Both the position numbers and the translations under genes were made by a program. The notes under the pieces were generated by a model. The model was not told the origin of the DNA and did no database searches. It was given only the letters and a program-made list of their open reading frames with translations. 64,000 nucleotides of DNA, taken from assembly GCA_963799975.1 (NCBI GenBank), contig CAWCZF010000006.1:1798001-1862000 (forward strand). Direction: 5' to 3'. Below are positions 50,461-61,500 of the stretch, piece after piece; position 1 is the first letter of the stretch; every line of letters begins with the position of its first letter. Origin of the DNA: Actinoallomurus sp963799975. Lineage in GTDB: Bacteria; Actinomycetota; Actinomycetes; Streptosporangiales; Streptosporangiaceae.

Positions 50461-50690
50461 CGTGCGTCGTGACCGGCGTCCGCCGCCGTCAGATCGCGGT
50501 TAGGTCGGCTTTAGTGCGGTCCGCGACGCTCGGGGGCAGGTGGAGCCACGAGGAGAACGCGACACGCGCCCGAGCGGGCCGGAGAGCCGGCCTGTGCCGC
50601 GGGCCCGCGCTCGCGTGCCCGTGCCGTACCCGCCGGCCGCGCCGTACGCGCAGGTCGCGCGCTCTCGCGGAGAGGAGTGGGGGCACCGAG

Positions 50691-53600
50691 ATGGCGGAGA
50701 ATGAGCAGAAGCTTCTTGACTACCTCAAGCGCGTCACCGGCGATCTGCGCCAGACGGAGCGCCGTCTGAAGGAGGTCGAGTCGGCCGGTCGCGAACCGGT
50801 CGCGATCGTCGGCATGGCCTGCCGCTTCCCCGGGGGCGTACGGTCCGCGGACGACCTGTGGAAGCTGGTCGCCGACGGCCGGGACGGCGTGGGCGCGCTG
50901 CCGGCCGACCGCGGCTGGGACCTGGACGCGCTCGTGCACCCCGACCCGCAGCACCTGGGCACCAGCTACGTCGGCGAGGGCGGCTTCCTGTACGACGCGA
51001 GCGAGTTCGACGCCGCGTTCTTCGGCATCAGCCCTCGCGAGGCGCTCGGCATGGCGCCGCAGCAACGCCTGGCGCTCGAGGCGTCCTGGGAGGCCATCGA
51101 GCACGCCTGCATCGACCCCGAGTCGCTGCGCGGCAGCCCGACCAGCACGTTCATCGGCTGCGACGGCCTGGACTACTGCCTCGGCGCGGCACAGGTCCCC
51201 GCGGGCTCGGCCGGCTACTTCACGACCGGCAACTCCGGCAGCGTGACGTCGGGCCGCGTCGCCTACACCTTCGGCCTCGAAGGACCCGCCGTCACCGTCG
51301 ACACCGCGTGCTCCTCCTCCCTCGTGGCGCTCCACCTGGCCTGCCAGTCGCTGCGGCAGGGCGAGTCGAGCCTGGCCCTGGCGGGCGGCGTGTACGTGAT
51401 GGCCTCACCGGCGCCGCTGATCGGCTTCAGCGAGTTGCAGGCGCTGGCACCGGACGGCCGGGCCAAGCCGTTCGCCGCCGGCAGCGACGGCATGACACTG
51501 GCCGAGGGCGTCGGGATCCTGCTCCTGGAGAAACTGTCGGACGCGCGGCGCAACGGCCACCGCCCGCTCGCCCTCATCCGCGGTTCGGCGGTGAACCAGG
51601 ACGGTGCGAGCAACGGTCTGACCGCGCCGAACGGTCCGTCGCAGCAGCGGGTGATCGGCGCGGCGCTGGCGAGTGCGCGGCTGTCGGCAGGTGAGGTGGA
51701 TGCGGTCGAGGCGCACGGCACGGGGACCTCGCTGGGTGATCCGATCGAGGCGCAGGCTCTGCTGGCGACGTACGGGCGTGACCGGCCCGAAGACCGGCCG
51801 TTGTGGCTGGGCTCGATCAAGTCCAACATCGGGCACGCGCAGATCGCGGCCGGCGCGGCCGGGGTGATCAAGATGGTGATGGCCCTCCGGCACGGCGTGC
51901 TGCCCGCCTCCCTGCACATCGACGAGCCGACCCCGCACGTGGAGTGGGACGCCGGCGCGGTACGTCTGCTGACCGAGACGGTGGACTGGCCGCGGGGCGA
52001 CCACCCGCGCCGAGCCGGGGTGTCCTCGTTCGGCATGTCCGGCACCAATGCCCACATCATCCTGGAGCAGGTGCCGGAGCCGAAGACACCTGCCGAACGA
52101 GGCACCCCGGAACCCGGCGTCCTGCCATGGGTGCTGTCCGCGCGCAACCCCCAGGGCCTGCGCGGTCAGGCGGCGGCGCTCGCCACGCGTGCCGCCGGCC
52201 GCTCTCCCGCCGACGTCGGCTGGTCGCTGGTCACCACGCGTACGGCCTTCGACCACCGGGCCGTGGTCGTCGGCCAGGACCGGGACGAACTGCTGGCCGC
52301 GCTGACGGCCCTCGCGGCGGGCGAGGCACACCCCGGCGTCGTGAACCCCGGCAGGCCCGCCGGCGGCGGGCCCGGCCCGGTGCTGGTGTTTCCGGGTCAG
52401 GGTTCGCAGTGGGCGGGGATGGGTGCGGAGCTGCTGGATTCCTCGGCGGTTTTCGCGTCGCGGATCGCGGAGTGTGAGCGGGCGTTGTCGCCGTATGTGG
52501 TCTGGTCGCTGACGGAGGTGCTGCGCGGCGGTGAGATGAGCCGGGTCGATGTGGTGCAGCCGGTGTTGTGGGCGGTGATGGTCTCGCTTGCGGCGGTGTG
52601 GGCTGATTACGGTGTCGAGCCCGTTGCGGTGGTGGGGCACAGTCAGGGGGAGATCGCGGCCGCGTGTGTGGCGGGTGCGCTTTCGCTTGAGGATGCGGCG
52701 AAGGTCGTGGCGTTGCGGAGCCGGGCGTTGCGGCGGTTGGCGGGTGGTGGGGCGATGGCCTCGCTCGGCGTGGACGAAAAGCGCGCGCTGGAGCTGATCG
52801 GGGACTCCGCCGTGAGCGTGGCCGCCGTCAACGGGCCCGCGTCGACCGTGGTCTCCGGGCCGCCCGGCGAGGTGAACGCCGTGGTCGGCGCGGCGCAGGC
52901 CGCCGACCTGCGGGCCCGGATGATCGAGGTGGACTACGCCTCCCACGGCCCGCAGGTCGAGGAGATCCGCGACGAACTCGCCGAGGCCCTCTCCGGGATC
53001 GCTCCCGCACGTACGGACGTCGCGTTCTACTCCGCCGTCACCGGCGGCAGGATCGACCCGGCCGAACTCGACGCGGACTACTGGTTCACCAACCTGCGGC
53101 GGCCCGTACGCTTCGCCGACGCCGTACACGCACTCCTCGACGACGGACACCGCCTCCTCATCGAAGCCAGCCCCCACCCCGTACTCACCATCGGCATGCA
53201 GGAGACCTTCGAACAGACCGGCGCCGACGCCGTCACCGTACCCACACTCCGCCGCGACGAAGGCGGGCCTCGGCAGGTCGCCCTCGCCCTCGGGCAGGCG
53301 TACGCCGCCGGAGCGAAGGTCGACTGGACCTCCTGGTTCCCCGGCGCGCGCACCGTCGAACTGCCCACGTACGCCTTCCAGCGGCAGCGCTACTGGCTGG
53401 AGCCGCCCGACGAGCCGCCGCGGTCCGGCGGCGACCCGGGCGAGGCGCGGATGTGGGACGCCATCGAGGACCAGGACCTCGCCGCTCTCGCCGGCGCGCT
53501 CGGGCTGGAGGAGGAGGACGCGGCCGACGCGCTGCGGCCCGCGCTGCCCGTCCTGGCCGGCTGGCGGCGCGACCACCGGGAGGCGACGACCATCGACTCC

Positions 53601-55554
53601 TGGCGCTACCGCACCACCTGGAAGCGCCTGCCCGACCCCAAGCCCGCGGCGCTGACCGGGACCTGGCTCCTGCTCGTCCCGTCCGCGCGTACCGGACCAT
53701 CCCGCGGTCGCCCTCGCCGCCGAGGCGCTCGAAGGCCAGGGCGCCACCGTCGTACGGCACGCGGTGGACACCGCGAGCGCCGAGCGCGGCGACCTCGCCC
53801 GGCGGCTCGCCGAGGCCGCCGAGGACCCGGCGGGCATCGTCAGCCTGCTGGCCCTGGACGAGGAGCCGCACCCCGGTCATCCGGCGCTCCCGTCGGGCCT
53901 CACCGCCACCACGATCCTCATCCAGGCGCTCGCCGACGCCGAGGCGACCGCACCCGTGTACTGCGTTACCCAGGGCGCGGTCGCCACCACGCCCGCCGAC
54001 CCGCTGCCGAACCCGCTCCAGGCGCAGGTCTGGGGCCTCGGCCGGGTCGCCGCGCTGGAGTACCCGCGGCTCTGGGGCGGCATGATCGACCTGCCACCGG
54101 CCGCCGACCGGCACACCGCCGGGCGGCTGGCCGCGCTGCTGCACCCGGACAACCCCGAGGACCAGGCCGCCGTACGCGCGACCGGCGTCCTGGGCCGCCG
54201 TCTCGGCCACGCGCCCCTCGCCGCTTCGCCGGACGGCGCGTGGGAACCGGACGGCACGACGTTGATCACGGGCGGTACGGGCGGCATCGGCGCGCGCCTG
54301 GCCCGCTGGCTCGCGCGCCGCGGCGCGAACCACCTCGTCCTGCTCAGCAGGCGCGGCCCCGACGCACCGGGCGCGACCGACCTCGCCGCCGAGCTGAAGG
54401 AACTCGGCACCACCGTCACCATCACCGCCTGCGACGCCGCCGACCGCGACCAGCTCAAGGCCGTCCTGAGCGCCATCCCCGCCGAACACCCGCTCACCTC
54501 CGTCGTCCACGCCGCGGGCGTGCCCAACTACATCCCGATCGCCGACCTGTCCCTGCCCGACCTGGACCAGGTCGTACGGCCCAAGGCGCACGCGGCGGCG
54601 CACCTGCACGAGCTGACCCGCGACCTGGATCTGCGCGCGTTCGTGCTGTTCTCCTCCGGCGCGGCGAGCTGGGGCAGCGGGCAACAGGCCGCCTACGGCG
54701 CGGCCAACACCTACCTCGACGCCCTCGCCGAACACCGCCGCGGGCTGGGTCTGCCCGCGACGTCGGTCGCCTGGGGGCCCTGGAGCGAGGCCGGCATGTC
54801 GGCGGACAAGGAGGCGCTCGCGTTCTTCCGCCGGTTCGGCCTGCTCCCGCTGGACACCGGCCTGGCCATCCGCGCGCTCGACCAGGCGGTGCGCAATGAC
54901 GACACCACGCTCACCGTCGCCGGCTTCGACTGGGAGCAGTTCACCCCGACGTTCACGGCGCAGCGCCCCAGCCCGTTCCTGGCCGACCTCCCGGAGAACC
55001 GGCAGCCTACGGCGCAGATTGCCGACGAGGCCGGGGTCTCGGCGCTGCGCGAGGAACTCGCCGGCACCGCGCCGGCCAAGCAGAACCAGGTGCTGCTGAA
55101 ACACGTGCAGAAGCACGCCGCCGCGACGCTCGGCCACGCCTCCCCCGACGCGATCCCGGCGGCCAAGCCGTTCCAGGAGCTGGGCTTCGACTCGCTCACC
55201 GCCGTGCAGATCCGCAACGACCTCAACGCGACGACCGGCCTCCAGCTCCCCACCACGGTCATCTTCGACCACCCCACGCCGCAGGACCTGGCCACGTACC
55301 TGCGCGAACAGCTCCTCGACGACGACGCGGTCAGCGAGGGCACCATCCTGGCCGAGGTCGACCGCTGGGACGCGGCGTGCGTGGCGGGCGCGGTGGACGA
55401 CGCCGCGCGCCGGCGGATCGCGGGCCGGCTGCACCTGCTGCTCGCGAAGTGGAGCGACTCGGGTGACGAGACGTCCTCGGCGCACACCGAACTCGAGTCG
55501 GCGAGCGCCGACGACATCTTCGACCTGATCTCGAACGAGTTCGGCAAGTCCTGA
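50691..55554 (+). CDS. modular type I PKS, one module KS-AT-KR-ACP, with apparent frameshift
   Basis: Starts MAENEQKLLDYLKRVTGDLR, an N-terminal coiled-coil docking domain, so it accepts a chain from an upstream PKS. KS from ~residue 35, Cys207 in DTACSSS, His in EAHGTGT and NIGHAQ. AT: Ser651 in GHSQGE, YASH at 749-752, which predicts methylmalonyl-CoA. No DH. KR: GGTGGIG (54271-54291), W at 54670 and Tyr at 54694, no LDD motif, so A-type. ACP Ser at 55192 in GFDSL. A C-terminal docking helix ends ADDIFDLISNEFGKS. The reading frame breaks near 53694: KS-AT is in one frame, which left uncorrected runs to a stop at 54899, and KR-ACP in another. One surplus base explains it. Confidence 0.85.
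53078..53242 (+). repeat. 165-bp tract identical to 57978-58142 (copy 1)
   Basis: End of the AT domain of the first PKS module. Every base matches the equivalent part of the second module, while flanking sequence differs at many third positions. Suggests recent gene conversion. Confidence 0.9.
53764..55554 (+). CDS. KR-ACP part of the first PKS read as a separate ORF
   Basis: If the frameshift at ~53694 is real, this is what could still be made: 596 residues from GTG 53764, with the KR structural part, KR, ACP and C-terminal docking domain. No ribosome site is evident before the GTG, and the coding signal in this frame begins earlier (DHPAVALAAEALEGQG from 53695), so an independent start is unlikely. 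Confidence 0.4.
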   Translation: MDTASAERGDLARRLAEAAEDPAGIVSLLALDEEPHPGHPALPSGLTATTILIQALADAEATAPVYCVTQGAVATTPADPLPNPLQAQVWGLGRVAALEYPRLWGGMIDLPPAADRHTAGRLAALLHPDNPEDQAAVRATGVLGRRLGHAPLAASPDGAWEPDGTTLITGGTGGIGARLARWLARRGANHLVLLSRRGPDAPGATDLAAELKELGTTVTITACDAADRDQLKAVLSAIPAEHPLTSVVHAAGVPNYIPIADLSLPDLDQVVRPKAHAAAHLHELTRDLDLRAFVLFSSGAASWGSGQQAAYGAANTYLDALAEHRRGLGLPATSVAWGPWSEAGMSADKEALAFFRRFGLLPLDTGLAIRALDQAVRNDDTTLTVAGFDWEQFTPTFTAQRPSPFLADLPENRQPTAQIADEAGVSALREELAGTAPAKQNQVLLKHVQKHAAATLGHASPDAIPAAKPFQELGFDSLTAVQIRNDLNATTGLQLPTTVIFDHPTPQDLATYLREQLLDDDAVSEGTILAEVDRWDAACVAGAVDDAARRRIAGRLHLLLAKWSDSGDETSSAHTELESASADDIFDLISNEFGKS

Positions 55555-55593
55555 CCCATCGACCGTACGCGCCGTGCCCAAGGAGCCTGGTAG

Positions 55594-58500
55594 ATGTCGA
55601 ACGAGGAGAAGCTGCTCGATCACCTCAAATGGGTCACCGGTGAGCTGCGCGCGGCCAAGCAGCGCCTGCGCGAGGTGGAGTCGGCCGAGCCGGAGCCGAT
55701 CGCGATCGTCGGCATGGCCTGCCGCTATCCCGGCGGTGCGCGATCTCCGGAGGACCTGTGGCGGCTGGTCGCCGAGGGCGCCGACGTCATCTCCACCTTC
55801 CCCGCGGACCGCGGCTGGGACCTGGACGCGCTCTTCGACCCCGACCCCGAGCATCCGGGCACCAGCTACGTGCGCGAGGGCGGCTTCCTGTACGACGCGG
55901 GCGAGTTCGACGCCGGGTTCTTCGGCATCAGCCCCCGCGAGGCCCTGGCGATGGATCCGCAGCAGCGGCTGCTGCTGGAGACCGCGTGGGAGGCGATCGA
56001 GCAGGCCGGCCTCGACAAGGACGACCTGGACGGCAGCGACACCGGCGTCTACACCGGGGTCAGCTCGCACGACTACCTGACGCTGATCTCCCAGACCTCC
56101 AGCGATGTCGAGGGCTACATCGGCACCGGCAACCTCGGCAGCGTCAGCTCCGGCCGGATCTCCTACACCTTCGGCCTCGAAGGGCCGGCCGTCACGGTGG
56201 ACACGGCGTGCTCGTCGTCGCTGGTGTCGATCCACATGGCCTGCCAGGCGCTGCGCGAGGGCGACTGCACGCTGGCGCTGGCGGGCGGCGCGACCGTGAT
56301 GGCCACGCCCGGCGCGTTCACGGAGTTCTCCCGGCAGCGCGGGCTCGCACAGGACGGCCGCTGCAAGCCGTTCGCCGCCGCCTCCGACGGCACGGGCTGG
56401 GGCGAGGGCGTCGGGATGATCGTACTCGAACGCCTGTCGGACGCCCGGCGGCACGGCCGCCGCGTCCTCGCGCTCGTACGCGGCTCGGCGGTGAACCAGG
56501 ACGGCCAGAGCAACGGCCTCACCGCGCCGAACGGCCCCTCGCAGGAACGCGTCATCCGCCAGGCACTGGCCAACGCACGCCTGTCCGCCACCGAGGTGGA
56601 CGCGGTCGAGGCGCACGGTACCGGCACGACGCTCGGTGACCCGATCGAGGCGGGCGCGCTGCTGGCCACGTACGGTCGCAACCGGCCCGCGGACAAACCG
56701 CTGTGGCTCGGCTCGGTCAAGTCCAACATCGGGCACACCCAGGCCGCCGCCGGCGTCGCCGGGGTGATCAAGATGGTGATGGCGATGCGGCACGGGCTGC
56801 TGCCCGCCTCCCTTCACATCGACGAACCGACCCCGCACGTGGACTGGGGCTCCGGCGGCGTACGGCTGCTGACCGAGGCGACGGAGTGGGCCGGTGGCGA
56901 GGACCCGCGCCGGGCCGCGGTGTCCGCGTTCGGCATCTCCGGCACCAACGCGCACGTGATCCTGGAGCAGGCACCCGCGCCCGCCCCGGCGGCGGACGGC
57001 GCGGACGAGACCACGGGAGTCCTCCCGTGGGTGCTGTCCGCGCGCGGCGGCGACGCGCTGCGCGCCCAGGCACGTGCCCTGGCCGAGTGCGCCGCCGAAG
57101 CGCGCCCGGCCGACATCGGCTGGTCGCTGGCGACGACCCGTTCGGCACTGGAGTACCGGGCGGTCGTGGCCGGGCACGACCGGGACGCACTGCTCTCCGG
57201 CCTGGCCGCGCTGGCCGCCGGCGAGGCGCATCCCGCCGTGGTGAGCCCCGGTACGCCGGTCGCCGGCGGGGCCGGTCCGGTGCTGGTGTTCCCCGGTCAG
57301 GGTTCGCAGTGGGCGGGAATGGGCGCCGAACTCCTGGACACCTCACCGGTCTTCGCCGCCCGCATCGCCGAATGCGAACAAGCCCTCACCCCCCACGTCG
57401 AATGGTCACTCACCGACATCCTGCGCGGCGGCGACATGACCAGCGTCGACGTCATCCAACCCGTCCTGTGGGCCGTCATGGTCTCCCTCGCCGCCCTATG
57501 GGCCCACCACGGTGTGAAACCCGCCGCGGTCGTCGGGCACAGCCAAGGGGAGATCGCGGCCGCGTGCGTGGCCGGTGCGCTTTCGCTTGAGGACGCGGCA
57601 AAGGTCGTGGCGCTGCGGAGCCGCGCGTTGCGGCGGCTGGCGGGTGGCGGCGCGATGGCCTCCCTCGGCGTGGACGAAGAGCGCGCGCTGGAACTGATCG
57701 GCGACTCGGACGTGACCGTGGCCGCCGTCAACGGGCCCGGCTCGACCGTGATCTCCGGGCCGCCCGGCCAGGTCGAGGCCGTGGTCGCCGCCGCACAGGC
57801 CGCCGACCTGCGGGCCCGCATGATCGACGTGGACTACGCCTCCCACGGCCCGCAGGTCGAGGAGATCCGCGGCGAACTCGCCGAGACCCTCGCCGGGATC
57901 GCGGCCGTCGGCACGGACGTCGCCTTCTACTCCACCGTCACCGGGAGTCTCGCCGACCCGGCCGAGCTGGACGCGGGCTACTGGTTCACCAACCTGCGGC
58001 GGCCCGTACGCTTCGCCGACGCCGTACACGCACTCCTCGACGACGGACACCGCCTCCTCATCGAAGCCAGCCCCCACCCCGTACTCACCATCGGCATGCA
58101 GGAGACCTTCGAACAGACCGGCGCCGACGCCGTCACCGTACCGACACTCCGCCGCGACGAAGGCGGCCTCGCGCAGTTCACGCAGTCGGCGGCGCTGGCG
58201 TACGCCGCCGGGGCGCGGGTGGACTGGACCCGCTGGTTCTCCGGCGCGCACACCGTCGAACTGCCCACGTACGCCTTCCAGCGGCAGCGCTACTGGGTGG
58301 ACCCGCCCGCGCGGACGAGCCGTGCGGCAGGCGGCCAGGACGCGGCCGAGGCACGGCTGTGGGACGCGATCGAGGGCGACGACCTCGACACGCTCGCCGC
58401 GACGCTGCGGCTGGAGGGGGACGACGCGGTCGACGCGCTGCGGCCCGCGCTGCCGATCCTGGCGGGCTGGCACCGCGGCCATCGCGAGGAGACCACGGTC

Positions 58501-61500
58501 AACTCCTGGCGGTACCAGGCGACCTGGAAGCGCCTGCCCGAGACCGTGCCGGCGGGGCTCACCGGGGCGTGGTTCGTGCTGTTCCCGGCCGAGTTCGAGG
58601 ACCATCCCGCGGTCCGCGTGACCCTCCAGACCCTGCACGCCCATGGCGCGGCCCCCGTCCCGCACGCGGTCGACACGGCCGGCGTCGAACGCCAGGCGCT
58701 CGCCGAGCGGCTCACCGAGCTGATCGCCGAGGAGTCGCCGGGCGGCGTGGTCAGCCTCCTCGCCCTGGACGAGCGTCCGCACCCGGACCACCCCGCCGTG
58801 CCCGCCGGACTCGCGGCCACCGTCACCCTCCTCCAGGCGCTGCACGGCGTGTCCGCGACCGCGCCGCTGTACTGCGTCACCCAGGGCGCGGCGGCGACGA
58901 CGCCCGGCGAGTCGCTGCCGAACCCGGCACAGACGCAGACCTGGGGGCTCGGCCGGATCGCCGCCCTCGAACACCCCAAGCTGTGGGGCGGCCTGATCGA
59001 CCTGCCCCCGTCCATCGACCACCGCACCGCCGGGCGGCTGGCCGCGCTGCTGCACCCGGACAACCCCGAGGACCAGGCCGCCGTACGCGCGACCGGCGTC
59101 CTGGCCCGCCGCCTCACCCGCGCGCCGGTCGCCGCCGCCCCCGCCCATTCCTGGGAGCCGCACGGCACGACGCTGATCACGGGCGGCACGGGCGGCATCG
59201 GCGCGCACCTGGCCCGCTGGCTCGCCCGCCGCGGCGCCGACCACCTCCTCCTGCTCAGCAGGCGCGGCCCCGACGCACCCGGCGCGGACGAGCTCACCGC
59301 CGAACTCACCGAACTCGGCACCACCGTCACCGTCACCGCCTGCGACGCCGCCGACCGCGACCAGGTCAAGGCGGCCATCGACGCCATCCCGGCCGAGCAC
59401 CCGCTCACCTCCGTCATCCACGCCGCGGGCGTCCCGAACTATGTCGCGATCAACGACCTCACGGTCGCGCGGCTCGGCGAGGTCCTCGCGCCGAAGGCGT
59501 ACGCGGCGGCGCACCTGCACGAGCTGACCCGCGACCTCGACCTGGCCGCGTTCGTGCTGTTCTCCTCCGGCGCGGCGAGCTGGGGCAGCGGGCAACAGGC
59601 CGCCTACGGCGCGGCCAACACCTACCTCGACGCTCTCGCCGAACACCGCCACGGCCAGGGCCTGCCCGCGACCTCCATCGCCTGGGGGCCCTGGAGCGAG
59701 GCCGGGATGGCGGCCGACCAGGAGTCGCTGGCCTTCTTCAGCCGGTTCGGGCTCAATCCGATGCCGCCCGGGCCGGCCACCCAGGCGCTGCACCTGGCGG
59801 TGAGCAACGGCGACACCGCGCTGACCGTGGCCAACTTCAACTGGGAGCAGTTCACCCCGACGTTCACCGCGCAACGTCCCAGCCCGCTGCTGGAGGACAT
59901 CCCGGAGAACCGTGCCACGGGCGAGCGTGCCCAGGCCGCGCCGGAGGCGAACACTCCGCTGCACAAGGAGCTGGCGAGCGCCTCCCCCGGCCGGCGTCAC
60001 CACATCCTGCTCAAGCACATACAGAAGCAGGCCGCCACGACGCTCGGGCACGCCACCGCCGACGCGATCCCGGCCGCCAAGCCGTTCCAGGAGCTGGGCT
60101 TCGACTCGCTCACCGCGGTCAAGCTCCGCAACGACCTGAACGCCTCGACCGGCCTGCGGCTCCCCACGACGCTGATCTTCGACCACCCCACGCCGCAGGA
60201 CCTGGCCGGCTTCATCCAGTCCCAGCTTTCGGACGGGCCCTCGGCGACGGCCGGCGCGACGGTCGCGGCGGCGAGCGACGAGCCGATCGCGATCGTCGGC
60301 ATGGCCTGCCAGTACCCGGGCGGAGTGCGTACGCCGGAGGAGCTGTGGGAGCTGGTCGCCGGGGGGGTGGACGCCATCGGGGCGTTCCCGTCGGACCGGG
60401 GATGGGACCTGGACACGCTCTTCGACGCCGATCCGGACCACGTGGGCACCAGCTACGTACGCGAGGGCGGGTTCGTCCACGACGCCGCCGACTTCGACGC
60501 CGGGTTCTTCGGCATCAGCCCGCGCGAGGCGACCTCGATGGACCCGCAGCAGCGGCTGCTGCTGGAGACGGCCTGGCGCGCGGTGGAGCACGCGGGCCTG
60601 GACCGGGACGCGCTCGGCGGTAGCAACACGGGCGTGTTCACCGGGCTGACCATCTATGACTACCTCGCGCTCGTCGGGCAGCGCACCGCCGACGTGGAGG
60701 GCTACATCGGCACCGGCAACCTCGGCTGCGTCGCGTCGGGCCGCGTGTCCTACACCCTGGACCTGATCGGTCCCGCCGTGACCGTGGACACCGGATGCTC
60801 GTCCTCGCTGGTGGCGATGCACCTGGCCTGCCAGGCGCTGCGGCAGGGCGAGTGCACACTCGCGCTGGCGGGCGGCGCGACGATCATGTCCACGCCCGGG
60901 TCGTTCGTGGAGTTCTCCCGGCAGCGCGGGCTCGCGCAGGACGGGCGCTGCAAGCCGTTCGCGGCGGCCGCCGACGGCACGGGCTGGGGCGAGGGCGTCG
61001 GCATGGTCGTGCTGGAGCGCCTGTCGGACGCCCGGCGACTCGGCCACGACGTGCTCGCGGTCGTCCGCGGCTCGGCGATGAACCAGGACGGCACCAGCAA
61101 CGGCCTCACCGCGCCGAACGGCCCTTCGCAGGAACGCGTGATCCGCCAGGCGCTGGCCAACGCGCGCCTGTCCGGCGGCGAGGTCGACGTGGTCGAGGCG
61201 CACGGCACCGGCACGACGCTCGGCGACCCGATCGAGGCGGGCGCGCTGCTGGCCACGTACGGGCTGGACCGCCCGGCCGGCCGGCCGCTCTGGCTGGGCT
61301 CGGTCAAGTCCAACATCGGGCACACCCAGGCCGCCGCGGGCGTCGCGGGCGTCATCAAGATGGTCATGGCGATGCGGCACGGCGTGCTGCCCGCCTCCCT
61401 GCACGTCGACGAGCCCACCCGGCACGTCGACTGGGACTCCGGCGGCGTACGGCTGCTGACCGAGGCGTCCGAGTGGACCGCCGACGGGCCGCGCCGCGCC

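Noticed and set aside
50691..51400. First KS as a loading KSQ domain
   Set aside because: The active-site residue is Cys (DTACSSS), not Gln, and an N-terminal docking helix is present.
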